A stretch of DNA of 25,101 nt from DATDAW01 sp036524675 (GCA_036524675.1 DATDBU010000034.1:1-25101), one strand, 5' to 3'; shown: positions 1-10,000, numbered from the stretch's first letter. Translations and numbers: made by a program. Notes: a model not told the origin generated them from the letters alone.

Positions 1-140
1 AAAAAGGACAACCCGGGGCTACGCGCCCCTGGACCCGCGGTTTGGGGAGAACGACAGGCCGCTGCCGCGCCAATTTGAAATCACAGCCAAAAATCAAATA
101 CTAACAACCCGACCCAAAACACAAAATTTCCGACACCGCC

Positions 141-446
141 CTGCTTCCTGCAAAATGCTTTCAGCTCGCGGCCAAACGCTTTTTCGGTCACAATCGAATG
201 CTGTTCAGTCGTCGGCAAAATGGCTTCAGCTAACGTGCAAACGCCTTTCTGCTGACGGGCAAACGCCTTTCAGCTGACGTGCAAACGGCTTTCAGCTGAC
301 GTGCAAACGGCTTTCAGCTGACGTGCAAACGCCTTTCAGCTGACGTGCAAACGCCTTTCGGCTGACGTGCAAACGCCTTTCGGCTGACGGGCAAACGCCT
401 TTCAGCTGACGGGCAAACGCCTTTCGGCTGACGGCAAATAGTTTCT
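141..446. repeat. 22-bp tandem repeat array (minisatellite)
   Basis: Units of exactly 22 bp begin with GCTGACG at 251, 273, 295, 317, 339, 361, 383 and 405. A slightly diverged unit lies at 229 (GCTAACG) and a truncated last one at 427. Each unit continues with TGCAAACGCCTTTC or a one-base variant: T/G after GACG, C/G in the CGCC block, and A/G at the last base. The left edge is decayed: 141-228 still shows related blocks such as GCAAAATGCTTTCAGC and GGCCAAACGC at roughly 22-bp phase. No unique spacers separate the units, so this is not a CRISPR array. The period is not a multiple of three, so apparent 22-residue peptide repeats on either strand are an artefact. Iterons can have this length, but nothing here points to a replication origin. 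Function unknown. Confidence 0.93.
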
Positions 447-700
447 CTTCCCTGCTTGACCTTTTTGCGGCCAAAATCACACTGCGTCATGCCGGTGCCG
501 ATGGCGTTCCGTCAAAAATACCAGGACATTGGCGTCGCGCTGCTCGAAGTATGTATATCGGATCGAATCAGCGTCCAGATCGGCCTCTCGGCAGGACCAG
601 ATACCGGATTCCGGCTCCAACCCCTGCTCACCTCGAGGTCCCGTTTATGTGTTTTTCTCAACCGAAACTAGCGCCTCTCCCCTGTTTCTTACATCGAAAG

Positions 701-1540
701 ATGGCTCGCTGTCGCCCACGGGCCGCAATGATATTTGGCGACGTCCTATTCATCATTTTGATGACGGTTTTCTACAGCAGCCCTGTCCATGCTCAGACTG
801 CTCTCCAAATCTTCGATGGCGCTATCCATCAATTCGAGCAACGCCAAAGATCGCTCCACCCGTGGCAATACTATCAGACTCTTGTCACCCGCCAGTACGA
901 CGATAAAGGCAACGTCATCGGAAAAGGCATATGGCGCGCACTGGTTCGTCCTGGAGCGCAGCCTCCCATCGAATACATCGCCGGCTCGACGGAAGGCGAA
1001 CTCACCCTTTTTGACAAACCTGCCAAGTCCAAAGCCTCGACCGATTCCTCCGGAAGCTCGCAGCGCACTGTCGCCGAAAAAGAACTGCACGAGGAGTCCT
1101 CACGACCGGAGTCCGTCGTCGAAGCGGTCAACAAATATCACTTACGCGATCGTTACTACTGGAAACGCCTGCCCGACGCCCGGGTCATTGGCGAAACGGC
1201 GTACGTCCTCAGTTTCACACCCAAAGAGAATCAAACCCAGACCAGTGGCCGCGAAGCCAGGTTCTTCAGCCTCCTCGCCGGCAAACTCTGGATTAGCAAA
1301 CACGACCATTCCATTCTCAAAGCCGAAGCAGCGCTACAAGCGCCCATGTCCCTGCTGTGGATTGTCGCCCGTATCACGCACCTCGAATTTACGTGGGAAA
1401 TCATTCCCACTCGCGCCAATCCCCTGCTACGCAGATCCCATGGCGAATCCAGCCTCACGATAGAGCTCCCCTTCAAAACGGTCCGCCAGAAACACCAGCT
1501 AACCGTAGACAAATACGAACGGCGTCCCGCTAGAAAATAG
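701..1540 (+). CDS. Secreted protein of unknown function (possible LolA-like fold)
   Basis: A 279-residue protein with an N-terminal signal peptide: basic start (MARCRPRAAM), a hydrophobic stretch rich in I/L/F/V, and a likely cleavage after PVHAQ near residue 32. The mature part has a region rich in charged and small residues (about 105-135) and then a C-terminal half with alternating hydrophobic/polar strands, including KLWISKHD and the conserved-looking KAEAALQAP. This resembles the beta-sheet pattern of outer-membrane-lipoprotein-sorting (LolA-like) domains, but that is an inference from pattern only. The open frame continues upstream, with ATGs at 551 and 647. I chose 701 because it places the signal peptide at the N-terminus; ATG 728 is also possible. 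No Shine-Dalgarno site is clear. No family was recognised with certainty. Confidence 0.72.
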   Translation: MARCRPRAAMIFGDVLFIILMTVFYSSPVHAQTALQIFDGAIHQFEQRQRSLHPWQYYQTLVTRQYDDKGNVIGKGIWRALVRPGAQPPIEYIAGSTEGELTLFDKPAKSKASTDSSGSSQRTVAEKELHEESSRPESVVEAVNKYHLRDRYYWKRLPDARVIGETAYVLSFTPKENQTQTSGREARFFSLLAGKLWISKHDHSILKAEAALQAPMSLLWIVARITHLEFTWEIIPTRANPLLRRSHGESSLTIELPFKTVRQKHQLTVDKYERRPARK

Positions 1541-1698
1541 AGTCACGCAAAAGGAAGAACCAGCAGCCGTTTGCACGAACTATTTTCTGTTGGCGCGTGC
1601 ACATTGAAACTAATTGCGGTCGGTTCTCTTAAAATGTTTTAAAAACCCGTGTTGGCTGTTAATCGAAGGGTAACAATTCGCAGCCAATACGCATTATT

Positions 1699-3492
1699 AT
1701 GGTACACCAGTCTCGCACATCTCCAATTTCGGATCTTCAGGAACGCCGCATCCCGCATAGCGGAAACTCAATTCAGGAGAGTGTTGATTCGGAAATCAAG
1801 CACCACGTCGCCAAGGCCACAAAGTCGCGCCTGTTTCGCCACGTTCTTCCCGCGACAGTTGTCCTATTCACCGCGGCGCTGGCACGTGGACAATCCTACA
1901 CGGTCGTCGATCTGGGAACTTTGGACGGCCTACCTACCGCTTCCAGAGGTATCAACAACGCTGGCCGCGTCGTTGGCTATGCAGTTGAACCCGACAGAAC
2001 AACGCGCGCCGTCCTTTTCAGCGGAACAGGTTCCGGCAATATCGATCTCGGCACGCTGGGCGGAAATTACGGCGTAGCCATAGCGATCAATGACTCGGGG
2101 CAAATCCTCGGTGACTCCGCGAGAGCCGACGGTTGGGGGCACGCGACGCTCTTCAGCGGCACCGGAGCAGGGAACATCGATCTCGGCACCCTTGGCGGGA
2201 ATTTCAGCCGAGCGAGGGACATCAACAATTCTGGTCAGGCTCTTGGCTTTACAGTCAACGAAGAAGGCAGGACCATCAGCATACTGTTCAGCGGGACTGG
2301 CTCCGGCAACATTGACCTAAGCGTTCGCTATCCGAACTCGGGGTTTTCACACATCAACGACGCGGGCCAACTCCTGGGCGGCAGCTTCGACCCAGAAACC
2401 GGCGTCGGCCGTATCACGATCGCCGGCCCCCCAGGCTCTCCAAACATTTACCCGGGTCCGAATAACGACACTACTATCTATAGTGCCTACGCATTCAACA
2501 ACGCCGGTCAAGCAGCAGGTGTTACACGCGATCTCGATGATGCCGGCGGGGATACTCTTCCCGATCACGCGGCGATCCTTGGCGCACCAGGCTCACCCAA
2601 CATTGACCTGGGCTCCCTCGATGGCGAGGCTGGTAGGAGCATCGCCATGTCGATCAACAATCTCAGTCAGATCGTCGGATACTCTAGTATCCCTCACGAC
2701 ATTAGTGAGCCCTTCCGCGCCATCTTTCTCTACAATGACGGAGTGATGCGCAACATCAATGACCTGATCACGGAGGATGCGGGCCTCAAAGACCTTGAAT
2801 TCGCCGACTCAGGAAAGCTCATCAACGATTGGGGCCAGATTGCCACCCTCGGCAAGACCAGCAACGGCGAGTCCCGTGCGGCTCTTCTCAATCCAGTCAA
2901 TCCGTTCACCCGCACGAGCGGAGGGGGCAGCGCCCGCAATACGAAGTTTGTCGGTGGTATGGCCTATAACAAATTCATTGCCACAACAAATCCGTCCGGC
3001 GCCGGCACGACCGTGGAGTTGCTCGGAGGCACCGCCGGCAGCGCTGGCGAGGGCATTTATGGATTGAACCGCGACGTGAATGTCACATTCAGCCTGGGCA
3101 ATCCCGCTTTGATTGCCAGTGACATTGTCACACTAACAGGCACTGAAGGAGATACGTTCGTCCTTCAGCTGACCTACAACGAGGCACAGGCGATTGCGCT
3201 CTATGGTTCCGAGGACAATCTCCGTTTGGGCTGGTTGGACGGCGGTCTTTGGAAACTCGCGATCGATGGGAACACGAGCGGCCTGCCGAACTTTATCAAT
3301 GGCGCCTGGAACGCATCCTACACCCTCGGTTACTACGGTCTGGATACCGAAAACAACACCGTCTGGGCCGTCCTTAATCACAATAGCGATTTCGCCGCCA
3401 TCCCAGTTCCCGAACCTTCTGCCAGTGCTTTGCTTGGTCTCGGGACTGTGGCGCTCGCATGGAGGAGTCGTTTCCGCCGCAATAGGAAATAA
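1699..3492 (+). CDS. HAF-repeat extracellular protein with PEP-CTERM sorting signal
   Basis: A 597-residue exported protein. A hydrophobic signal segment lies at about 46-62 (LFRHVLPATVVLF) after an unusually long hydrophilic leader. ATG 1699 is the only in-frame ATG/GTG/TTG before the signal, so the start is kept. Residues about 66-390 hold six to seven repeats of roughly 45 residues with the HAF signature: DLGTLGG, then IN(N/D)SGQ and (I/V)(V/L)G, linked by FSGTGSGN. A beta-rich domain follows (about 400-560; GWLDGGLWKLAIDGN). The C-terminus at 570-597 is VPEPS, a hydrophobic helix and an arginine-rich tail, the PEP-CTERM signal normally removed by exosortase at the cell surface. No exosortase gene is present in this window. 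The protein probably becomes part of the surface or extracellular matrix; its ligand is unknown. Confidence 0.9.
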   Translation: MVHQSRTSPISDLQERRIPHSGNSIQESVDSEIKHHVAKATKSRLFRHVLPATVVLFTAALARGQSYTVVDLGTLDGLPTASRGINNAGRVVGYAVEPDRTTRAVLFSGTGSGNIDLGTLGGNYGVAIAINDSGQILGDSARADGWGHATLFSGTGAGNIDLGTLGGNFSRARDINNSGQALGFTVNEEGRTISILFSGTGSGNIDLSVRYPNSGFSHINDAGQLLGGSFDPETGVGRITIAGPPGSPNIYPGPNNDTTIYSAYAFNNAGQAAGVTRDLDDAGGDTLPDHAAILGAPGSPNIDLGSLDGEAGRSIAMSINNLSQIVGYSSIPHDISEPFRAIFLYNDGVMRNINDLITEDAGLKDLEFADSGKLINDWGQIATLGKTSNGESRAALLNPVNPFTRTSGGGSARNTKFVGGMAYNKFIATTNPSGAGTTVELLGGTAGSAGEGIYGLNRDVNVTFSLGNPALIASDIVTLTGTEGDTFVLQLTYNEAQAIALYGSEDNLRLGWLDGGLWKLAIDGNTSGLPNFINGAWNASYTLGYYGLDTENNTVWAVLNHNSDFAAIPVPEPSASALLGLGTVALAWRSRFRRNRK

Positions 3493-3624
3493 ACTTGCTA
3501 ACAACAAGGCGCGTTAATTCTGTGATTGGGGAACAAAATTCGTACTCGCACACAGAGAGGAATGTCTCCGGTGTGTTTTTGTTAGGGTGAACATTTCTGC
3601 CGGACTGCCAACGCTCTCCCCCTC

Positions 3625-5010
3625 ATGAGCACTCCCTTTCCCCAGTCGTTCTCCGGCGTCGTTCCTTCTCTCGCACAAATTGCAAATTTTGGCCCGCCTC
3701 GAAGCGAAATCGGTGTCGGCTGCCTCATGCCCTGGCAGGGAAAACTGTACGTCCTGAATTATTCCTCGCACCGGCGTCGAACGGGAACAGGGACGGGGCT
3801 GCGCATCATCGACGGGGATTTCCAAATGCGGGTTAGTCCCGCGGCCGTCGACGGAACGTATGCCAACCGATTCGTTCACTCCAAATCGAGTCAGCTGATC
3901 ATTGGCCCGCATTTTGTGGACATGCGCCACAACATCCGGACCGTCGCCGGCCTCACGGAGGTTCGTTTGTGCGGGACCGCGGTGCATCTCACCGATCCGG
4001 ACCGGCTCGTTTATATGCTGGGCATGGAAGGCGAGCTTTTCGAACTGGACGTGCACACGCTGAAATTTCGGCAGCTGTTCGATCTCACCAGGGAGCTCGG
4101 CACGCCCGGCGAGGGCAGCTGTCACTTCAAGGACTGCTACACCGGTTGCGGGCGCCTCGTCGTTGTTAACAACGACTACAGCGAATCGGATTTTCTTGGA
4201 AAAACAGCCGAAGGCACGCTGGCGGAGTTCGATGGAAAATCCTGGCGCATCATTGATCGGAAACCGTTCGTAGGTCTTGGAGGGCTCGGTTTCTTTGGCC
4301 GAACGATTTTTGCGAACGGCTGGGACCGCGCATCAGCCATTCTGAAAGTATTTACCGAGAGCGACGGAAAATGGACCACATACCGGCTACCGAAAGCCTC
4401 GCATTGCTGGGACCACAAATGGCAGACGGAATGGCCGCGCATTCGGTCCGTCGAACACGAGCGGTTGTTAATGGATCATCACGGAATGTTTTACGAACTG
4501 TCACCGTGGGCGTATGGCGGACGCATTTGGGGCGTCCGCCCGATCTCGACACATCTCTGGGTGCACGGGGATTTCTGCTCCTGGAAAGGGATGCTCGTCA
4601 TTGGAGCCGACAACACGAGTCACGATGGCGGACATAATTATCAATGCGCCGAACCCCAGTCCGGCATTTGGTTTGGGAAAACAGATGATTTGTGGAACCT
4701 GGGCAAACCGAAGGGTTGGGGCGGAGCCTGGTGGGAGGATAAGGTGAAAGCCGACGAACCTTCCGATCCCTATCTCATGACTGGTTTCGACAAAAAAGTG
4801 CTGCACTTGTCGCACGATGCCAATGAGCCGGTGAAATTTGCAATCGAAGTCGATTTCCTTGGTCACGGAGCATGGCGGACTTATGCAACCGTCGACGTTC
4901 CTGCCAATGGCTATGTCCCACACGTTTTTCCAGACGGATTTTCCGCGCACTGGGTCCGGGTAACCGCCAGCGCCGATTGCACCGCCTCGGCCCAATTTCA
5001 CTACACGTAA
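3625..5010 (+). CDS. Conserved protein of unknown function, beta-propeller-like
   Basis: A 461-residue protein with no signal peptide or membrane segment, so probably cytosolic. It has many repeated short beta-strand patterns with G/W/Y/F turns, for example CLMPWQGKLYVLNYSSH near 33-48, GMEGELFELD near 133-142 and YELSPWAYGGRIWGVRP near 291-307, which suggests a beta-propeller or similar repeat fold. It is unusually rich in Trp, His and Cys (GEGSCHFKDCYTGCG around 162-176; SHCWDHKWQTEW around 259-270). I recall similar proteins in Planctomycetes and Verrucomicrobia annotated only as hypothetical; I cannot name a family. The ATG at 3625 has no clear Shine-Dalgarno site. It is about 130 bp downstream of the PEP-CTERM gene and could be transcribed with it. 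Confidence 0.8.
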   Translation: MSTPFPQSFSGVVPSLAQIANFGPPRSEIGVGCLMPWQGKLYVLNYSSHRRRTGTGTGLRIIDGDFQMRVSPAAVDGTYANRFVHSKSSQLIIGPHFVDMRHNIRTVAGLTEVRLCGTAVHLTDPDRLVYMLGMEGELFELDVHTLKFRQLFDLTRELGTPGEGSCHFKDCYTGCGRLVVVNNDYSESDFLGKTAEGTLAEFDGKSWRIIDRKPFVGLGGLGFFGRTIFANGWDRASAILKVFTESDGKWTTYRLPKASHCWDHKWQTEWPRIRSVEHERLLMDHHGMFYELSPWAYGGRIWGVRPISTHLWVHGDFCSWKGMLVIGADNTSHDGGHNYQCAEPQSGIWFGKTDDLWNLGKPKGWGGAWWEDKVKADEPSDPYLMTGFDKKVLHLSHDANEPVKFAIEVDFLGHGAWRTYATVDVPANGYVPHVFPDGFSAHWVRVTASADCTASAQFHYT

Positions 5011-5038
5011 ACTCCCGCGCGGTAGCTGCGTTTAGGTA

Positions 5039-5147
5039 GACGCTGATTAATCTAACGAAGAGAGATTTTCGCAGATTTTGAAGGCCTGAATCGAGGATTT
5101 TTAAGAAATCTGCGTCTTTCTGTGAAATCTGCGGATTAAATCAGTGC
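5039..5147. repeat. Imperfect inverted repeat, AATCTGCG-type dispersed element
   Basis: The left arm (about 5040-5080) reads CGCTGATTAATC ... CGCAGATTTT. The right arm (about 5103-5147) reads AAATCTGCG ... GCGGATTAAATCAGTG, which is largely its reverse complement with small gaps. The right arm itself repeats AAATCTGCG twice. From memory, very similar TCTGCG/TCTGTG palindromic sequences occur as multi-copy intergenic elements in environmental bacteria including Verrucomicrobia. Only one copy was noticed in this window. Confidence 0.75.
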
Positions 5148-5185
5148 TTCCTTAGGTTTAGCGCTTCCGAGGGGCTTTGAGAATT

Positions 5186-5248
5186 GGGGAATTGGGGCAA
5201 GTGTAAATGGCCAGTATCGGTTGGTGTGGCGTTTGACCCCGATTCCCC
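5186..5248. repeat. Inverted repeat, 14-bp arms
   Basis: GGGGAATTGGGGCA at 5186-5199 pairs with GACCCCGATTCCCC at 5235-5248, with one G-T wobble and a mismatch at the outer loop side. The loop is about 35 bases. There is no T-run after the stem, so this does not look like an intrinsic terminator for the upstream gene. It may be another dispersed palindrome or part of the leader of the protease gene. Confidence 0.6.
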
Positions 5249-5323
5249 GACGCTCTCACTCCGGCTCCCCAACTTTCCACCGGCGTAAAAAAGTGTGCTT
5301 TTCTTGATCACCCCTCCATTGCC

Positions 5324-6823
5324 ATGAAAACGCCATCCGTTTCTACAAACCTGCGGCGTCCACTACGAGGCCTCGCCGCACTCGTCCTCGTCGCGCTAGT
5401 CGTTCGCGTGCCGTTAGTGGGGAAGGACGTGCCACAGTTGAAGTTCGACAACGCGCCTGTGTCGTTCGACGCGCGGCCAGGCCTCACGTTCAGGCCAGTC
5501 ATCAAGCGCGTCGCCCCAAGTGTCGTGAACATCTACACCGCCAAAACCGTGCGGCTGGACCCGCGCTTGTCCCCTCTCTTGAACGATCCATTCTTCCGCG
5601 AGTTCTTCGGCGGGTCGCGCTCGGAAAGCATTCCCCGCGAGCGACGAGAGCAGAGCCTCGGCTCCGGAGTCATCGTCAGCGAAGACGGCTACATCCTGAC
5701 CAATAACCACGTGGTCGAAAATGCCGACGAGATCAAAGTGGCGCTGCCTGACGGTGTAACCGTTTACGATGCGAAACTCGTCGGCGCAGATCCGCCGACC
5801 GACATCGCCGTGCTTAAGGTCGAGGCGAAGCAATTACCCGCGATCACCGCCACGGACAGCGACCAAATCGAGGTCGGCGACGTGGTGCTCGCGCTCGGCA
5901 ATCCCTTCGGCGTCGGGCAAACGGTTACGATGGGCATCGTCAGTGCCAAAGGCCGTAGCGGCTTGGGCATTGTCGATTACGAGGACTTCATTCAAACCGA
6001 CGCATCCATTAATCCCGGCAACTCCGGTGGAGCACTGGTCGACACAGCGGGCCGGCTGGTCGGCATCAACACCGCCATCCTCAGCCGCAGCGGCGGCAAC
6101 CAGGGCGTCGGTTTTGCCGTCCCGGCGAACCTCGCCCGCTACGTCATGGAGCGGCTCGTAACCGATGGCAAAGTCACGCGTGGCTATCTCGGCGTCACCA
6201 TCCAATCGGTCACGCCCGAGCTGGCGAAGGCGTTCAAGCTGCCGCAGAACACGGGTGCGCTCGTCGGCGATGTGACGCCGCGTTCGCCCGCTGATGAGGT
6301 CGGGCTAAAAGCAGGCGACGTGATCATCGAGTTCAATGGCCGGAAGGTCACCGACGGTCGACAACTGCGGTTGATGGCCGGGCAGTCTGCGCCGGGCACG
6401 AGCGTCAGCATGAAAGCGCTGCGCGACGGCCGGGAGCAAGATTTTACCGCGAAGCTCGCCGAGGCGCCCCCGGGAAGCCTCGCGAAAGCCGGGCGCTCCG
6501 AGGGGCTGCACCGCGGCGCAGGCGTGGGCGCGCTCGACGGCGTAAGCGTCGCGGACATCGATCCGCGTGCCCGGCAGCAGTTCGACATTCCAGCCGAGGT
6601 GCGAACCGGTGCGGTCATCGTCGAGGTCGCGCCCGGCTCGCCAGCGGCTCAGGCCGGACTCAAGCCGGGAGACGTCATCCTCGAGATCAACCGCCAGCCG
6701 GTCCAAAGCGCCGCGGAAGCGCTCGAGCGCAGCGAACGACTCCCCGACGACCCCGTGCTGCTCCGCGTGTGGAGCGGCGGCACCAGCCGCTACGTCCTCG
6801 TCGAAGCTAACAAACCCCACTAA
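5324..6823 (+). CDS. Periplasmic serine protease HtrA/DegP family (Do-like)
   Basis: A 499-residue protease/chaperone that degrades misfolded envelope proteins in the periplasm. The N-terminal membrane/signal segment is at about 14-32. The trypsin-like domain (about 55-270) carries the full catalytic triad: His129 in TNNHVVE, Asp160 in TDIAVLK, and Ser234 in the GNSGGAL loop. Two PDZ domains follow, about 285-375 (GYLGVTIQ ... GLKAGDVIIEFNG) and about 405-495 (GLKPGDVILEINR), the usual DegP/DegQ architecture; it is slightly longer than the E. coli proteins. ATG 5324 lies directly before the signal segment. The next gene, a macroglobulin on the same strand, follows after about 208 bp. I cannot separate degP from degQ by sequence alone, so no symbol is given. 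Confidence 0.96.
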   Translation: MKTPSVSTNLRRPLRGLAALVLVALVVRVPLVGKDVPQLKFDNAPVSFDARPGLTFRPVIKRVAPSVVNIYTAKTVRLDPRLSPLLNDPFFREFFGGSRSESIPRERREQSLGSGVIVSEDGYILTNNHVVENADEIKVALPDGVTVYDAKLVGADPPTDIAVLKVEAKQLPAITATDSDQIEVGDVVLALGNPFGVGQTVTMGIVSAKGRSGLGIVDYEDFIQTDASINPGNSGGALVDTAGRLVGINTAILSRSGGNQGVGFAVPANLARYVMERLVTDGKVTRGYLGVTIQSVTPELAKAFKLPQNTGALVGDVTPRSPADEVGLKAGDVIIEFNGRKVTDGRQLRLMAGQSAPGTSVSMKALRDGREQDFTAKLAEAPPGSLAKAGRSEGLHRGAGVGALDGVSVADIDPRARQQFDIPAEVRTGAVIVEVAPGSPAAQAGLKPGDVILEINRQPVQSAAEALERSERLPDDPVLLRVWSGGTSRYVLVEANKPH

Positions 6824-7031
6824 TCCGACATTAAAGGTCGTCAGCATGAGCTCAAGATTCCCAGGCAGCTCCGATTCCATGAAAAATCCGCTGACCAGTC
6901 CAAGTGTCGGAGAGCTGGCTTGTGGACCATTTCCGGAAAAGTCGCTAACGGCTAGTTGGGCTTGCCGCCACTCAGCAGGATGCCCAAAATGGCGTTCGAT
7001 CGAAGCGGTTTTTCGACTGGGAGGACGGCGG

Positions 7032-10000
7032 ATGTGCGGTATGGTCAGCCTAACACGAAACGCTGACCCCCTTATGCGAGTATTTCTTTTGGTGGCAATG
7101 GCGCTGGTCGCCCTGAGTTCAGTTGGTCACGCCACAGACGTCGAATTGTTCACGGACAGTGCGTATTTGGAGCCCTCGAGCACCCTGGAATTCCGTTTCT
7201 CGGAGCCGATCATCGACAAGAACTCGGTTGGCCCGGTGTCCGGTGAATCGCCAGTGATCATCCAGCCGGCGCTTCCCGGGAAATTCACATGGCTCAGCAC
7301 GCGAAGCGGTGTGTTCGTCCCGGACAGCGCCCCGCCACTGGGAACAGAATTTCGCGTCTCGATCCGGCCGGGATTGAGGAATCTTGCGGGCAAAGAAGTC
7401 GGGAAAGGCTTCCAGGCAACGGTGAAGACGCCGCCATTCGCTGTTTACAAAAGCAAGTTGGCACCGCCGGAAACAGAGGATTTGTCGCCAAACACAGAGC
7501 AGCAGCTTGCATTCAATCTGGCGGTGAACGCAGAGGAAGCGGCCCGCTTTCTTCGGTTTGTGAATTCCGACGGTAAAAGCGTCGGGGCGATCGTGCGCTA
7601 TGCAGCAGGGAGGGACTACTTTTTGCTCCCGCCCACTGAAGGCGATTGGGAAAAACGGTGGAGGTTGGCCAAAAACCCGTCAGCAGCTCCACTAGAAGAA
7701 GAGTCGGAAGCCGATCTGCAACCTTCGAAAGAGCCACTGACAGACCGGCTCGTGATAACTCCTGCGGAACCGCTGACCCCGGGCGGAAAATGGAGTCTTG
7801 AGGTTAAAAAAGGTCTGCCTGCAAATTCCACACTAGGGAAGTATCAGATCGCCGAAACACTATTAGTTCCCCTCGGTTCGGTTGAGCCGTTCAAGATCAC
7901 AAAACTAACAACATCGAGCTACGTGAATTCGGGCCGAATTGTCACCGTGGAATTCAGCGACAACCCGGCACCGGACATCTCCTCCGAAGACGTGCCGAAG
8001 TTCATCGCGCTCGATCCTCCGGTGCCCAATCTGAAAGTAGAGGATAGCTATCAAGCATGGATCATTCGGGGCGATTTCGAACGCGGCAAAGACTACACGT
8101 TGACCGTCAACCCGTCGCTCATCTCACAACAGGGCCTTCCCCTGGAGGGATCGACCAGTCGCCGGTTTTTCTTCAATCCTATAAGCCCACGGCTGTATTT
8201 GCCGGAAATCACGGGACACCAGATCCGAGGCGGGCAGCGGAAGTTCGAAATTCAATCGGTGAATCTGAAGGCGTTGAACGTGAAGGCCATCCAGGTGGAC
8301 GTTTCGCAGATTCCTCGAGCCATTGCGGCATTTGCCAAGTACAACAAGGATTACGATCCGAATCAACCGGATGAGAGCTATCAGGCGCTGCCGAAGGATC
8401 CGATCGAAGGCAAAGTTCTTGCCGAAAAGACGCTGGAACTTGGCGGAGAAGTGGATTCGGCGCAGCAAACAGCGTTGGACTGGAACGAAATCGTCGGAGC
8501 GAATGCCACTGGCGCCATTTTCCTGACACTTGAAGGCGAGCCTGTGTTTCAATCCGGCACAAAAAAACCCGGTGCCCAAGCGCTCGTTCAATTGACCGAT
8601 ATCGGCGTGCTCTGGAAGAAACTGGAAAACGATTTGCGAGTCACGATTTTCTCCCTGGCGACCGGGAAGCCCATGCCCGGCGCGGAGATGGATTTGCAGG
8701 ACGCTCAGTTCAACGGAATCGGCGGACAGGTGACCGATTCGGAAGGCGTTGCGATGATCTCAATCGCTGCAGGTGCGGCGCCAGCCTGGCTCAGCGTGCG
8801 TGTGGGCGACGATGCCCTGGCCATGAAAATGGGGCCCGGCGCGGAGGAATTGCCCGTCGCTGGTTTCAGGCTGCCCGTCTTTTACAACGCTTGGGAAGGC
8901 AATTTCTCGCCGCCACGAGCCCGGTCGCTGCTGTTCACAGATCGCCCCTTGTATCGACCCGGTGAACTGGTTCGCGTGAAGGGCATCGTCCGCGCCATCG
9001 ACGACTCCGGCGCGATCCGCACCGGCAAATTTGGGGACGCAAAATTGACTCTAACCAACCCGCGCGGCGACAAAATTGGAGAAACGACCGCCCCGGTTGC
9101 TGATAACGGCGCGTTTGACGCCTCCATTGCGCTGCCGTCAACCGGAACAGGTGCCTATTCATTGCGCGCTGAGATCAGTGGAGACACACCGGTTTCGACC
9201 AACACAGCGTTTCAAGTGGCTGATTTCCAGCCCAATGCGTTCGAGGTGACCACCGGGATACCCGGCCGGATTCAGGCCGGAACGGCGATCACTGGCCGCG
9301 TTTCAGCCAAGTATTTATTTGGGGCGCCGCTGACGCGAGCCGACGTCCGCTGGACCCTACAGCAGGTGGCGGATTCATTTTCACCCACAGAGTTTCCAGA
9401 CTTCAAATTTCCAGCCAGCTACGATCTTTCCGACACACAGCAAAGACCGATCACCTTGTACGGCCAGGCAAGGATCGACGACAAAACGCCGAATCCCGAG
9501 ATTGCGCCGCGGCTGCCGGACGTTCGCGGATTCCCAGTGCGCGGCGTGCTGACCGTGGAAGTAACGGACATCAACCAGCAAACCGTTTCACAAGCGACGG
9601 AATTTACCCGCGACGCGTCCAGTTTTTATCTCGGTGTCGCCCAGCCTGAACGATTCGTTTTCCACGTCGGCGACGAAATTCCCATGCGGGTCATCGCCGT
9701 CGCTCCAGACGGTCAACCCCTCGCGCAACCGGTCGAGATAAAAGCGGAACTGGTCTATTTGCGCAACAACACGGTGCGCGTCCAGGGAGCCGGAAAAGCG
9801 ATCTCGTTCCGGACGGAAACCATCGAAGAACCCATCGCCGCGGCATCCGGAAAAACGCTCATACCGGCAAAGGAAGGACAAAACTGGAAAGTTCGTGACG
9901 GCGAGACGGTGCGTTTCAAGCCGAAAAAGACGGGCGGATACCGCATGCTTTTCACCGCCACGGATAACGCCGGGCGTCAGGCTGTCACAGAATGGCGTTT

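Larger units (their letters stand above)
5011..5323. other. Intergenic region without a gene
   Basis: These 313 bases contain no credible coding frame. They hold two inverted-repeat elements listed separately (about 5039-5147 and 5186-5248). The remainder upstream of the HtrA start is presumably its leader and promoter; no convincing -35/-10 pair was found. Confidence 0.7.

Noticed and set aside
2..277. Open frame from the window edge (frame 2) that could be the tail of an upstream gene
   Set aside because: The translation matches no family I know and its stop lies inside the tandem repeat, so it is probably chance.
141..446. CRISPR array
   Set aside because: The repeats are contiguous with no unique spacers and there are no cas genes in the window.
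141..446. Iteron-type replication origin
   Set aside because: The unit length fits, but there is no rep gene, DnaA box cluster or partition gene, and the surroundings are chromosomal.
292..480. Minus-strand reading frame encoding 22-residue peptide repeats across the tandem array
   Set aside because: It is produced by the 22-bp DNA period (three units per 22 codons), has no ribosome site and ends inside the repeat; non-coding minisatellite is simpler.
6567..7031. N-terminal extension of the macroglobulin overlapping the HtrA gene
   Set aside because: The extension is an out-of-frame reading of HtrA coding DNA and is low-complexity Arg/Ser-rich; the signal peptide begins at 7074 and a good Shine-Dalgarno site precedes 7032.
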